A DNA stretch of 64,000 nucleotides from Pseudomonas fluorescens. GTDB lineage: Bacteria > Pseudomonadota > Gammaproteobacteria > Pseudomonadales > Pseudomonadaceae. Position 1 is the stretch's first letter, and each line of letters opens with the position of its first letter. This document shows positions 1 through 8,153 of this stretch, one piece after another. The notes beneath the pieces were generated by a model. The model had not been told where the DNA came from. It was given only the letters and a program-made list of their open reading frames with translations, and searched no databases. Made by a program: the position numbers and the translations under genes. Location: NCBI RefSeq assembly GCF_902498185.1, contig NZ_CABVIX010000015.1, positions 1 through 64,000 on the forward strand, in the 5' to 3' direction.

Positions 1-279
1 ATCGCCAAAAACTGCGCAGTTGTGGGGTGAAGCAGAGCATGTCTCGTAAAGGCAATTGCCTGGATAATGCAGCTATGGAAAGCTTCTTCGGCACGCTCAA
101 GTCAGAATTTTTCTACCTCAAGCGGTTTGAGAGTGTTGATGAATTGAAAGCGGGCCTGGATGAGTACATCCACTACTACAACCATGACCGCATCAAGCTG
201 AGGCTCAATGGCCTGAGCCCTGTCGAGTACAGGACCCAGGCAGCAGCATAGAACTGTCCAACTTTTTGGGGGCAGTCCA
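1..279 (+). mobile_element. IS3-family insertion sequence, right end (partial)
   Basis: The 3' end of an IS3-family element enters from the left edge. It carries the C-terminal part of the OrfB transposase and ends in a terminal repeat at about 255-279. Read on the reverse strand, the repeat begins TGGACTGCCCCCAAAAAG, the usual TG...CA terminus of this family. The left end and any target duplication lie outside the window, so insertion age and completeness cannot be judged. The element ends only 9 bp before the first ATG of btuB. Confidence 0.85.
3..251 (+). CDS. IS3-family transposase OrfB, C-terminal fragment
   Basis: The open frame runs in from the window edge and ends with TAG at 249-251. 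It encodes the end of the DDE integrase domain: the signature SMSRKGNCLDNAAMESFFG contains the Asn/Ala context and the catalytic Glu, followed by a Tyr-rich HYYNHDRIKLRLNGLSPVEY tail typical of IS3 OrfB. Upstream codons remain open to base 3, so the GTG at 27 is not a true start and the gene is cut by the window edge. It would cleave and join the IS ends. OrfA and the N-terminal DD residues are not visible. Confidence 0.9.
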   Translation, partial: RQKLRSCGVKQSMSRKGNCLDNAAMESFFGTLKSEFFYLKRFESVDELKAGLDEYIHYYNHDRIKLRLNGLSPVEYRTQAAA

Positions 280-288
280 GGTACAGCG

Positions 289-2178
289 ATGGCCACAATG
301 AATAACATCAACCCTCTCCCACTCCTCTTCTGCCTCCCCATAACCGTGATGGCCGCCCCCACCACTCGCGATGACGCCCTCAAGCTCCCCGACGTGCTGA
401 TCAGTGCCAACCGCCAGGTCGAATCGCGTACCGCCACCAGTGCCGCCAACACGGTCTTCACCCGCGCCGACATCGATCGCCTGCAACCCACCAGCGTGAC
501 CGACCTGCTGACCCGCGTGCCGGGTGTGCAAGCCGCACCCACCGGTGGCCGGGGCAGTCTTCCGGGCATCTTTATCCGCGGCACCAAGGCTGCGCAAAGC
601 CTGGTGCTGGTCGATGGCGTGCGCATCGCCAACGCGACGTCCGGCGACAGTGGCCTGCAGTTTCTGGGAATCGACCAGATCGAGCGTGTCGAGGTGCTGC
701 GCGGTTCGCGCTCGGCCATCTATGGCAGCGATGCCATCGGCGGAGTGATCCAGATCTTCACCCGCCGCAACGCGGGCGAAGGCCTGCAGCCGCGGCTGCG
801 CCTGGCCGCAGGCAGCAACCAGACCTGGCAACGCAGCCTGGGGCTGTCCGGTGGAGACGGCTCGACCCGCTTCAACCTCGGCGCCGGCCTGGACGAGACG
901 GCCGGCATCGACTCCACCGGGCCTTCGTTTGCCAGCGACGCTGACCACGATGCGTACCGCAACCAGTCGATCAATTTCAGCCTGAGTCACACCTTCACCG
1001 AGAACTTCGAGGCAGGCCTCAACCTGCTCGACAGCCGTGGCCGCAGCGAATACGACAACCCGTTCGGGCGCTTCGACCCGGTCACCTTCGAAAGCTTCGG
1101 CCAGAAGCCGTACACCGACTTCAACGTCAGCAGCCTGGGCACCTACCTGGATGCGCAGCTGACCGAACGATGGCATTCGCGCCTGGAACTGGCCCACAGC
1201 GAGAACCGCGACGACAAGCGTGACAAGCTCAGTGACGAGGCCAGCGTGTTCAATACCTACCGTGACCAGGTCACCTGGCAGAACGATCTCGTACTGGACG
1301 GGCGCAACAGCCTGCTGCTGGGCGGCGACTGGTACCAGGACCGGGTTCATGCAAGTACCGACTTCGATGAGGACAGCCGCTGGAACCGCGCTGCGTTCAT
1401 CCAGCACCGCTTCACCGGCGACTACTTCTCGACCGAAGTCGGCGTGCGCCGTGACCAGAACCAGCAGTTCGGCGGCCAGACGACCTGGAGCGCCAACCTG
1501 ACCGTGCCGCTGAACCGTGACAACGACGTCCTGCTGTCCTACAGCGAAGGTTTCCGGGCGCCGACCTTCAACGACCTTTACTACCCGCAGTTCAGCAATC
1601 CCGACCTGGACCCGGAGCGCTCGAAGAGCTACGAGCTGCAATGGCGCAGCCAGATCAGCGCCAGCACCCGGCTGGAGACCTCGCTGTACCGCACCGACCT
1701 GCGCGATGCGATCATCTTCGGCGAGGGCTCTATCCCGCGTAACGTGGCGTCGGCCCGGATCAACGGCCTGGAAATGGCACTGCATCAGGAGCTGTTTGGA
1801 TGGCAGGCCGAACTAGGCCTCGCTTTCACCGATCCGCGCGACCGGGACAGCGGTCACACACTGGCGCGCCGCGCCCGGCGCACCCTGAGCCTGGACCTTG
1901 ACCGACAGTTCGACCGTGTCAGTGTGGGCGGTAGCTGGCAGGCAGTCAGCAGCAGCTTCGATGACGAAGCCAACCGCAATCGCCTCGGCGGTCATGGTCT
2001 GCTGGGACTGCGCGGCGCCTGGCAGGCCACGCCCGAGGTGAGCGTGGCGCTGAAGCTCGACAACCTGCTGAACAAGGGTTACAGCCGGGCGCTCTACAGC
2101 TACGGGACGGATTACCAGGCCTATCGCGAAGAGCGACGGACCTGGCTGCTGAGCCTTACCTGGACGCCGACGCTGTAG
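289..2178 (+). CDS. btuB: TonB-dependent vitamin B12 (cobalamin) outer-membrane receptor BtuB
   Basis: This 629-residue outer-membrane receptor should import cobalamin using TonB energy. It has a signal peptide (residues ~4-23, ending VMAAP), a TonB-box-like segment DVLISANR near residue 37, and a plug domain containing LVLVDGVRI and QIERVEVLRGSRSAIYGSDA. A 22-strand-type barrel fills the rest, with the family motif SEGFRAPTFNDLYYP around residue 420. Length is normal for BtuB. The ATG at 289 has only a weak AGG 7 bases upstream, and the ATG at 298 is an alternative start. The IS3 element ends at 279, so the native promoter, ribosome site and any cobalamin riboswitch are not adjacent. The 3' end overlaps convergent btuF by 23 bp. 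Confidence 0.9.
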   Translation: MATMNNINPLPLLFCLPITVMAAPTTRDDALKLPDVLISANRQVESRTATSAANTVFTRADIDRLQPTSVTDLLTRVPGVQAAPTGGRGSLPGIFIRGTKAAQSLVLVDGVRIANATSGDSGLQFLGIDQIERVEVLRGSRSAIYGSDAIGGVIQIFTRRNAGEGLQPRLRLAAGSNQTWQRSLGLSGGDGSTRFNLGAGLDETAGIDSTGPSFASDADHDAYRNQSINFSLSHTFTENFEAGLNLLDSRGRSEYDNPFGRFDPVTFESFGQKPYTDFNVSSLGTYLDAQLTERWHSRLELAHSENRDDKRDKLSDEASVFNTYRDQVTWQNDLVLDGRNSLLLGGDWYQDRVHASTDFDEDSRWNRAAFIQHRFTGDYFSTEVGVRRDQNQQFGGQTTWSANLTVPLNRDNDVLLSYSEGFRAPTFNDLYYPQFSNPDLDPERSKSYELQWRSQISASTRLETSLYRTDLRDAIIFGEGSIPRNVASARINGLEMALHQELFGWQAELGLAFTDPRDRDSGHTLARRARRTLSLDLDRQFDRVSVGGSWQAVSSSFDDEANRNRLGGHGLLGLRGAWQATPEVSVALKLDNLLNKGYSRALYSYGTDYQAYREERRTWLLSLTWTPTL

Positions 2179-2986
2179 GCTGGAGCACGGCGCACAGGCG
2201 CGCAGTGGCATCGATCATCTGACCGCTAGGCCGCTCAAGGCCCTTGTCCGGCACGATGAGCAAACGATTCTGGGACACAGCGCTCAGCGCCGGCCACGCC
2301 TTCCACTCCTCAAGGCCGGCGTCATCGCCCGCCAGGATCACCTGTGGATCACGCTGCAATACCGATTCAACGCTGACCTGCGGCGCTGGCTGCTTCAGAT
2401 CGGCAAAGACATTGCGGGCCCCGCATACGGCCAACGCATCGCTGATGATCTGGGCGCCGCCCAAGGTATAGAGGGGGTTGTTCCAGACCTGGTAGAACAC
2501 TCGCAGCGGCTGCTCGCGGTGATATCGCTGGCGCAGCTCGCTCAGGCGCTGTCGGCGTTCGGCCACATAGGCACGGCCCTGCTCCGCGCGGTCCAGGCGC
2601 ACGCCAATCGCCTCGATCTGCTCAAGCAGCTGATCAAGGTCATGAGGTTCGCCGGTATAGATGGGGATGCCAAGCCGCTGCAGCTGGTCACGCTGTGCAG
2701 GGGCCACGCTGTCGGGCCAGAGCAGCAGCAGGTCGGGCTTGAGGCTGATCAGCTGTTCCATCTCCAGTTGCCCGTAGCGGCCTACCGAAGGCAGCCCTTC
2801 CAGCGCCGTTGGTCGGTCTACGCCATCGAGCACCCCGACCAGCAGGTCGGTCGCCTGAAGCTCGATGACAATCTCGGTCATTGACGGCGCCAGGCTGACG
2901 ACACGCAGCCCGGCGTTGGCCCATGCACTGAAGGCCAGAAGCAGGAAGACCACGACACCGCGCGCACCCCCCATGCCGCGGATCAC
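2156..2986 (-). CDS. btuF: Cobalamin-binding periplasmic protein, BtuF-like
   Basis: This 276-residue protein has an N-terminal signal peptide (about residues 1-25, hydrophobic VVFLLLAFSAWANA) and a class III periplasmic-binding fold. Recognisable family segments are VVSLAPSMTEIV near the N terminus, PDLLLLWPDS and YTLGGAQIISDALAVCGA. It should bind cobalamin or a corrinoid in the periplasm after import by BtuB, which it meets tail to tail. No BtuC/BtuD genes are in the window, so the transporter partner must be elsewhere. The start codon overlaps the stop of the upstream ribA by 4 bp, suggesting cotranscription. A general iron-chelate binder is the main alternative. Confidence 0.82.
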   Translation of the reverse strand: MIRGMGGARGVVVFLLLAFSAWANAGLRVVSLAPSMTEIVIELQATDLLVGVLDGVDRPTALEGLPSVGRYGQLEMEQLISLKPDLLLLWPDSVAPAQRDQLQRLGIPIYTGEPHDLDQLLEQIEAIGVRLDRAEQGRAYVAERRQRLSELRQRYHREQPLRVFYQVWNNPLYTLGGAQIISDALAVCGARNVFADLKQPAPQVSVESVLQRDPQVILAGDDAGLEEWKAWPALSAVSQNRLLIVPDKGLERPSGQMIDATARLCAVLQPTASASR

Positions 2987-3600
2987 GCTGGCCCGGCCTC
3001 GCCCTGGTGCTCGTTGCCCATCATGTGGCCGAGCTTGCCGGCCTTGGTGGCCAGGTAGTGACTGTTGTGCGGGTTATGCCCGGTGTGCAGCGGCACACGC
3101 TCGGCGACCACGATGCCCATGTCGGTCAATGCCTTCACCTTGCGCGGGTTGTTGGTCATCAGGCGCAGCGACTGCACGCCCAGGTGCTCGAGCATCGGCA
3201 GGCACATGGCGTAGTCGCGCTGGTCGGCGGCAAAGCCCAGGCGCTCGTTGGCCTCGACGGTGTCGGCACCGCCATCCTGCAGCTCGTAGGCGCGGATCTT
3301 GTTCAGAAGGCCGATGCCCCGGCCCTCCTGACGCAGGTACAGCAGCACGCCACGGCCTTCACGGGCAATGGCCTGCAGCGCGCCCTCAAGCTGCGAGCCG
3401 CAGTCGCAGCGCTGGCTGAACAGCGCATCACCGGTCAGGCATTCGGAGTGCAGGCGCCCAAGAACCGGCTGGCCATCGGCAACGTCACCCAGGCTCAGCA
3501 CGACATGCTCGCGGCCGGTGGCTTCATCGAGAAAGCCATGCATGGTGAAGATTGCAAAAGGAGTAGGCAGTTTCGAGGCGGCAACAAAGACGACGGGCAC
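2983..3600 (-). CDS. ribA: GTP cyclohydrolase II
   Basis: RibA opens GTP to 2,5-diamino-6-ribosylamino-4-pyrimidinone 5'-phosphate, the first step of riboflavin synthesis. At 205 residues it is the normal single-domain length. The zinc ligands Cys54, Cys65 and Cys67 lie in CLTGDALFSQRCDCGSQ, followed by LYLRQEGRGIGL and the RLMTNNPRK segment. I chose the GTG at 3598-3600 because CAGGAG sits 6 bases upstream; a longer open frame to 3735 has no such site and adds a non-conserved tail. It complements the RibBX protein at 7044-8135, whose own cyclohydrolase-like domain lacks these cysteines. Confidence 0.93.
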   Translation of the reverse strand: MPVVFVAASKLPTPFAIFTMHGFLDEATGREHVVLSLGDVADGQPVLGRLHSECLTGDALFSQRCDCGSQLEGALQAIAREGRGVLLYLRQEGRGIGLLNKIRAYELQDGGADTVEANERLGFAADQRDYAMCLPMLEHLGVQSLRLMTNNPRKVKALTDMGIVVAERVPLHTGHNPHNSHYLATKAGKLGHMMGNEHQGEAGPA

Positions 3601-3709
3601 GTTGTGCTCCTGATTGGTAACTTGAGATTTCACGTGAGCCGATTGTATCAGCAGCCCGGCACCCGTGCGCACGCTGAATACCGGGAGACAGGATCGAAAA
3701 GTTCGATCG

Positions 3710-4480
3710 TTAGCGCGGCGCGCTTTCGTCGCCAAAGGGGTACGGCTGCTTCCAGTGGTCGAAGATGGGCTTCAGCTCGCCGTTGCGCGCGAGGGAGTCC
3801 ATGCGCTGGTCGAACACCGCGCGCAGGGCCTTGCCTCGTTCGTTGTTGCCAAAGGCCAGGTAAAGCGGGAGCTCGACGATGTGCGTCCGGCGAAACAGTG
3901 CGGGGTTGGACGCCTGGTCAAGCACATAGTCCACCTCGGTCAACGCGTCGATATAGAAGTCGACCCGGTTGTGCTGAAGCATTGGCAGGATGCCCTCGCG
4001 GCGCTGGATTTCGCGGCAATGCTGTACCTTGAGGCAGTCTTCGGTGCCGGGAAGGTAGTACTGGAAATCGTAGCCGCGCACCCAGGCCAGCCGATGCTCG
4101 CTGATGTCCTCGAGCGTTGGCACGGGCTTGCTGGCCAGGCCCAGGGCGTAGATGTGGTCCATGTCGTAGTGCCAACGCGGATAGAGGTTGTCGTCTTCCT
4201 CTTCCTTGTAGGAACCGACCCAGGCGTCAGCCTCGCCGCGCTTCACCAGCCCGACGGAGCGGCTGTACGGCGCGGTTTGCAGCTTTACCTCGACGCCGGC
4301 AGGCTCGAACACCTTGCGCAGTACATCCCAAGCCAGGCCGGAACCATCGGCATTGGTGTAGTCGATCCACTCCTCGCTGACCAGGCGCACCTGGCCGGGT
4401 GCGCCACCCTGCGCATCCACAGCGTAAGCATTTGCGGCCAGCACCAGCCACATCGCCAGCAACACATACCTGATGGCCAT
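3710..4480 (-). CDS. Periplasmic solute-binding protein family 3 (amino-acid type)
   Basis: This 256-residue protein has a signal peptide (about residues 1-20, YVLLAMWLVLAANAYA) and a type 3 extracellular solute-binding fold (SBP_bac_3). Typical segments are the N-terminal SGLAWDVLRKVFEPAGVEV, KRGEADAWVGSY, and C-terminal ARNGELKPIFDHWKQPY. No permease or ATPase is adjacent, so it may be an orphan binding protein or a sensor-like domain rather than part of a full ABC importer. The ligand cannot be read from sequence. It lies between pgpA and ribA on the same strand, with a 109-bp gap before ribA. Confidence 0.8.
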   Translation of the reverse strand: MAIRYVLLAMWLVLAANAYAVDAQGGAPGQVRLVSEEWIDYTNADGSGLAWDVLRKVFEPAGVEVKLQTAPYSRSVGLVKRGEADAWVGSYKEEEDDNLYPRWHYDMDHIYALGLASKPVPTLEDISEHRLAWVRGYDFQYYLPGTEDCLKVQHCREIQRREGILPMLQHNRVDFYIDALTEVDYVLDQASNPALFRRTHIVELPLYLAFGNNERGKALRAVFDQRMDSLARNGELKPIFDHWKQPYPFGDESAPR

Positions 4481-4494
4481 TCAACGCTCCTTCG

Positions 4495-4998
4495 TCAAGC
4501 CAGAACCCAGACCAGCACCTGCATGCCCAGCCAGGCGAATACACCCGCCAGAACATCGTCGAGCATGATTCCCACGCCTCCATGCACGTGCCGGTCGATC
4601 CAGCGAATCGGCCACGGCTTGAGGATGTCGAAGAACCGGAACATCAGGAACCCGGCGAGCAGCCACTGCCAGCCCTCTGGCACCAGCCACAGGGTGATCC
4701 ACATGCCGACCATCTCGTCCCAGACAATGCCCTCATGGTCGTGAACGCGCAAGTCGTCCGCCACCTTGCCGCACAGCCAGAAGCCGAACAGCATGGTCAG
4801 GCCCAGCAACAGCCAATAGCCCCAGTCGGGCAGCATCTGCCACAGTGGCACGAACGGCAGCGCGACCAGCGAGCCCCAGGTCCCTGGGGCCTTGGGCAGC
4901 GTGCCTGAGCCGAAGCCGAAGGCAATGAAGTGCCATGGATTGCGCCAGACCGAAGGTGGGACGAACTCCGCAGGCACCTGCTTGGGGTGGTCGGTCAC
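4495..4998 (-). CDS. pgpA: Phosphatidylglycerophosphatase A
   Basis: PgpA removes the terminal phosphate of phosphatidylglycerophosphate to give phosphatidylglycerol in the inner membrane. The 167-residue protein carries the PgpA family segments GSGTLPKAPGTWGSLVALPF near residue 31 and HDHEGIVWDEMVGMW around residue 87, with several hydrophobic membrane helices. It starts with GTG at 4996-4998, which overlaps the thiL stop as GTGA, implying translational coupling. The nusB-thiL-pgpA order is the common gammaproteobacterial arrangement. Confidence 0.93.
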   Translation of the reverse strand: MTDHPKQVPAEFVPPSVWRNPWHFIAFGFGSGTLPKAPGTWGSLVALPFVPLWQMLPDWGYWLLLGLTMLFGFWLCGKVADDLRVHDHEGIVWDEMVGMWITLWLVPEGWQWLLAGFLMFRFFDILKPWPIRWIDRHVHGGVGIMLDDVLAGVFAWLGMQVLVWVLA

Positions 4999-5960
4999 GG
5001 TGTCTCCCTGAAATGTTGGTAACCCCGCACGGCCGGGGTGATGTCCCGGCCCTGACAGTCATGCAGGCTGACACCCTGGCCGTCGAGTACGCGCCCGACG
5101 ACATGAATCGGCCAGCCTTCCTGCTGCAAGGATGATAGATGGTATGGGGGCAGAGTGAAGGCCAGCACGTAGTCGTCACCGCCACTCAGCGCCGCCTGCC
5201 GCGCGCCCTCGGGGCCGAGCAGGCCTTGCAAGGCGGGCGATAGCGGCAGCTTGGCGAGGTCTACCTGCAGGGCCACTTTCGAGGCCTTGGCGATATGCCC
5301 GCAGTCGGCCAGCAGCCCGTCGGAGATGTCCAGCGCCGCACTTGCCCTGCCGCGCAGAGCCTGACCCAGCGCCAGTTGCGGCGAGGGGGACCAGTAATGG
5401 GCAAGCAACGGCTCGGCCAGCGCGGCCTCGGCGGTGCGCTCGCCCAGCACCAGCGGCAAGGCGCCGGCGGCATTGCCCAGCTCGCCGCCGACACACAGCA
5501 GGTCACCGGCACGGGCACCGCTGCGCACCAACGCCTGCCCAGCCGGAAGCCGGCCAAACACGGTCATGGTGATACTGAGGGGTCCGCGGGTGGTGTCGCC
5601 GCCTATCAGGCTCAGCCCGCAATGGCGTGCCATGCGGTCGAGGCCTTCGGCGTAGGCCTGCAGCCACTGCTCGCCGACCTCGGGCAAGGTCAGCGCCAGG
5701 GTGAAGCCGATGGGCGTGGCGCCCATTGCCGCCAGGTCACTGGCGCCCACTGCAAGTGAGCGCTGGCCGAGCAGCAGTGGCTCGCACAGCGCCGGAAAGT
5801 GCACGCCGGCGACCAGGGTATCGGTGGAGATGGCCAGCTGCTCACCGGCCGGCAGATTCAGCAGAGCGCAGTCGTCGCCGATACCCAGGCCCACGTCTTC
5901 ACCGCCCTGCGCACAGGGCGCGGCGGCAAAGTAGTGGCTGATCAGCTCGAACTCACCCAT
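4995..5960 (-). CDS. thiL: Thiamine-monophosphate kinase
   Basis: ThiL phosphorylates thiamine monophosphate to the cofactor thiamine diphosphate using ATP. The 321-residue protein shows the AIR-synthase-like fold motifs: GLGIGDDCALL near residue 26, AISTDTLVAGVHF, LIGGDTTRGPLSI and the C-terminal ALDISDGLLADC and LSGGDDYVLAF segments. It starts 18 bp after nusB and overlaps pgpA by 4 bp, so it is part of the rib-nusB-thiL-pgpA operon. Confidence 0.94.
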   Translation of the reverse strand: MGEFELISHYFAAAPCAQGGEDVGLGIGDDCALLNLPAGEQLAISTDTLVAGVHFPALCEPLLLGQRSLAVGASDLAAMGATPIGFTLALTLPEVGEQWLQAYAEGLDRMARHCGLSLIGGDTTRGPLSITMTVFGRLPAGQALVRSGARAGDLLCVGGELGNAAGALPLVLGERTAEAALAEPLLAHYWSPSPQLALGQALRGRASAALDISDGLLADCGHIAKASKVALQVDLAKLPLSPALQGLLGPEGARQAALSGGDDYVLAFTLPPYHLSSLQQEGWPIHVVGRVLDGQGVSLHDCQGRDITPAVRGYQHFRETP

Positions 5961-5978
5961 GGTCCGGAAGCGCCAGGA

Positions 5979-6479
5979 TCAGCGCTTGAACGCCTTGACT
6001 TCGGCTTCGCGCAGACGCGGCGCCAACTTGTCGAGCACGCCGTTGACGAACTTGTGCCCGTCGGTGGCGCCGAACACCTTGGCCAGTTCGACGCCTTCGT
6101 TGATCACAACGCGGTACGGCACGTCGACTCGCTTGATGAACTCCCAGGTGGACAGGCGCAGAACCGCCAGTTCGACCGGATCGAGCTCCTCGAGCGCCAG
6201 ATCCAGGCACGGGGCCAGGGCGTTGTCGATTTCCTGCACCATCGCCGGAACCCCGTGAAGGATCTCGCGGAAGTAGGCGCCGTCGACATCGGTGAAATCG
6301 TTATCGACCCGGAATTGCGCTTCGACCTCGTTCAACGAATGACGAGCCATGTGCCATTGATACAGGGCCTGGGTCGCGAGCTTGCGGGCTTCGCGGCGCT
6401 TGACGCTCTTCGATGGCTTGCCGGCATCGGCAGGCTTCGGATCGCGCGGGTTGAAACGATCGCTTTCGTCGCTAATCAC
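5979..6479 (-). CDS. nusB: Transcription antitermination protein NusB
   Basis: NusB binds boxA RNA with S10 (NusE) to build rRNA antitermination complexes. The 166-residue, mostly helical protein contains the family segments RREARKLATQALYQWH near residue 27 and ILRLSTWEF/YRVVINEGVELAKVFG in the C-terminal half. The N terminus has about 20 extra polar residues. Its start is a GTG overlapping the ribH stop (GTGA at 6476-6479), a coupling widely conserved between lumazine synthase and nusB genes. Confidence 0.94.
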   Translation of the reverse strand: MISDESDRFNPRDPKPADAGKPSKSVKRREARKLATQALYQWHMARHSLNEVEAQFRVDNDFTDVDGAYFREILHGVPAMVQEIDNALAPCLDLALEELDPVELAVLRLSTWEFIKRVDVPYRVVINEGVELAKVFGATDGHKFVNGVLDKLAPRLREAEVKAFKR

Positions 6480-6952
6480 TTGGCCTCCAGCTGCGCCAGC
6501 AGACTGACCATTTCGAGGGCGGACAGGGCAGCTTCAGCGCCCTTGTTGCCAGCCTTGGTGCCGGAACGCTCGATGGCCTGTTCGATGGAATCGACGGTCA
6601 GGACGCCAAAGGCAACCGGAACGCCAAACTCCATGGACACCTGGGCCAGGCCCTTGGTGCATTCGCCCGCCACGTATTCGAAGTGCGGGGTGCCGCCACG
6701 GATGACCGCGCCCAGGGCGACGATCGCCGAGTATTCGCCTTGCTGGGCGACTTTCTGCGCAACCAGCGGGATCTCGAAGGCGCCCGGGGCGCGGATGATG
6801 ACGATGTCGCTTTCGCTCACGCCGTGGCGTACCAGGGCATCAACGGCACCGCTTACCAGGCTTTCGACGACAAAGCTGTTGAAGCGGCCAACCACCAAAG
6901 CATAGCGACCTTTGGGGGCGATGAAGGTACCTTCGATGGTCTTCAGGGTCAT
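6476..6952 (-). CDS. ribH: 6,7-dimethyl-8-ribityllumazine synthase
   Basis: RibH condenses 5-amino-6-ribitylaminouracil with 3,4-dihydroxy-2-butanone 4-phosphate, the penultimate step of riboflavin synthesis. At 158 residues it is the usual size. Family motifs visible are VGRFNSFVVESL near the N terminus, GAFEIPLVAQKVA, and the active-site region GAVIRGGTPHFEYVAGE containing the conserved His. It lies downstream of ribBX, leaving a 91-bp gap, and overlaps nusB by 4 bp. Confidence 0.95.
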   Translation of the reverse strand: MTLKTIEGTFIAPKGRYALVVGRFNSFVVESLVSGAVDALVRHGVSESDIVIIRAPGAFEIPLVAQKVAQQGEYSAIVALGAVIRGGTPHFEYVAGECTKGLAQVSMEFGVPVAFGVLTVDSIEQAIERSGTKAGNKGAEAALSALEMVSLLAQLEAK

Positions 6953-7043
6953 TCCGGAGTTCTCATCTTAAAGAGCGAGGCCGCTACCAGGCGGCCTGCA
7001 GGAGGTTTTGGACACGAGCAGCAGGACTTCTATCAGGCCTGTG

Positions 7044-8135
7044 TCACTCGGAGGGCACGTATTCTACAACTTCCAGATCGAATCCGGATATCGCATTGAA
7101 CTTCATCGGCGAGCTCATCAGGCGCATCTTGCGCACGCCCAGGTCGCGCAGGATCTGCGAACCGGCGCCGACGGTGCTGTAGGTGCTCGGCGTCTTGACC
7201 TGGGTCTGGCCCGCGCTTTCACGGATATGCGCCAGCAGCACGTCGCCATCGAGCGGGTGGCCGAGCAGCAGGACCACGCCGCTGCCGGCCTCGGCCACCG
7301 CGTTCATCGCGGCGCGCAGGCTCCAGCGGCCAGGCTGCTTGACCATCAGCAGGTCGCGCAGCGGGTCCATGTTGTGCACGCGCACCAGGGTCGGCTGGTC
7401 GGCGCAGATGGTGCCCAGGGTCAGGGCCATGTGCACGTCGCCTTCGACCGCGTCGCGGAAAGTGACCAGGTTGAACTGGCCCAGCTCGCTGTCCAGGGGC
7501 TGCTCGGAAACCCGCTGAACGGTACGCTCGTGGATCATCCGGTAATGGATCAGGTCGGCGATGGTGCCGATCTTGATGTTGTGCTGGGCGGCGAAGACTT
7601 CGAGCTCGGCGCGGCGCGACATGGTGCCATCGTCGTTCATCACCTCGCAGATCACGCCGCTAGGTTCGAAGCCGGCCATGCGCGCCAGGTCGCAGGCGGC
7701 TTCGGTGTGGCCGGCGCGAGCAAGCGTACCGCCGGGCTGGGCCATCAGCGGGAAGATATGGCCAGGGCTGACGATGTCTTCGGCCTTGGCGTCCTTGGCG
7801 GCGGCGGCCTGCACGGTGCGGGCGCGGTCAGCGGCGGAGATGCCGGTGGTGACACCCTCGGCGGCCTCGATCGACACGGTGAACTTGGTGCCGAAGCCCG
7901 AACCGTTGCGCGGCGCCATCAGCGGCAGCTTGAGGGTTTCGCAGCGCTCGCGGGTCATCGGCATGCAGATCAGGCCACGGGCGTGCTTGGCCATGAAGTT
8001 GATGTGCTCGGCCTGGCAGCACTCGGCGGCCATGATGATGTCGCCTTCGTTCTCGCGGTCTTCGTCATCCATGAGGATGACCATCTTGCCCTGGCGGATG
8101 TCTTCCACCAGCTCTTCAATACTGTTGAGCGCCAC
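7044..8135 (-). CDS. ribB: 3,4-dihydroxy-2-butanone-4-phosphate synthase with degenerate GTP cyclohydrolase II-like domain (RibBX)
   Basis: The N-terminal ~200 residues are a full DHBP synthase, converting ribulose 5-phosphate to the four-carbon riboflavin precursor. Motifs are MDDEDRENEGDI for metal and substrate, GLICMPMT and GHTEAACDL. The C-terminal ~160 residues align with GTP cyclohydrolase II in outline. However, where that enzyme has its zinc cysteine cluster this protein reads RVHNMDPLRDLLMVKQPGR, with no cysteines, and QEGRGIG is absent. The second activity is therefore probably lost, consistent with separate ribA at 2983-3600. The 363-residue total is the usual bifunctional size. 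Confidence 0.93.
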   Translation of the reverse strand: MALNSIEELVEDIRQGKMVILMDDEDRENEGDIIMAAECCQAEHINFMAKHARGLICMPMTRERCETLKLPLMAPRNGSGFGTKFTVSIEAAEGVTTGISAADRARTVQAAAAKDAKAEDIVSPGHIFPLMAQPGGTLARAGHTEAACDLARMAGFEPSGVICEVMNDDGTMSRRAELEVFAAQHNIKIGTIADLIHYRMIHERTVQRVSEQPLDSELGQFNLVTFRDAVEGDVHMALTLGTICADQPTLVRVHNMDPLRDLLMVKQPGRWSLRAAMNAVAEAGSGVVLLLGHPLDGDVLLAHIRESAGQTQVKTPSTYSTVGAGSQILRDLGVRKMRLMSSPMKFNAISGFDLEVVEYVPSE

Positions 8136-8153
8136 GCGGCACCCCCTTCTCGA

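Noticed and set aside
205..1785. 526-codon frame antisense to btuB
   Set aside because: Shadow of the receptor gene; it crosses the IS boundary.
6953..7043. FMN riboswitch in the riboflavin operon
   Set aside because: The gaps before nrdR, ribE, ribBX and ribH are short and show none of the conserved RFN helices.
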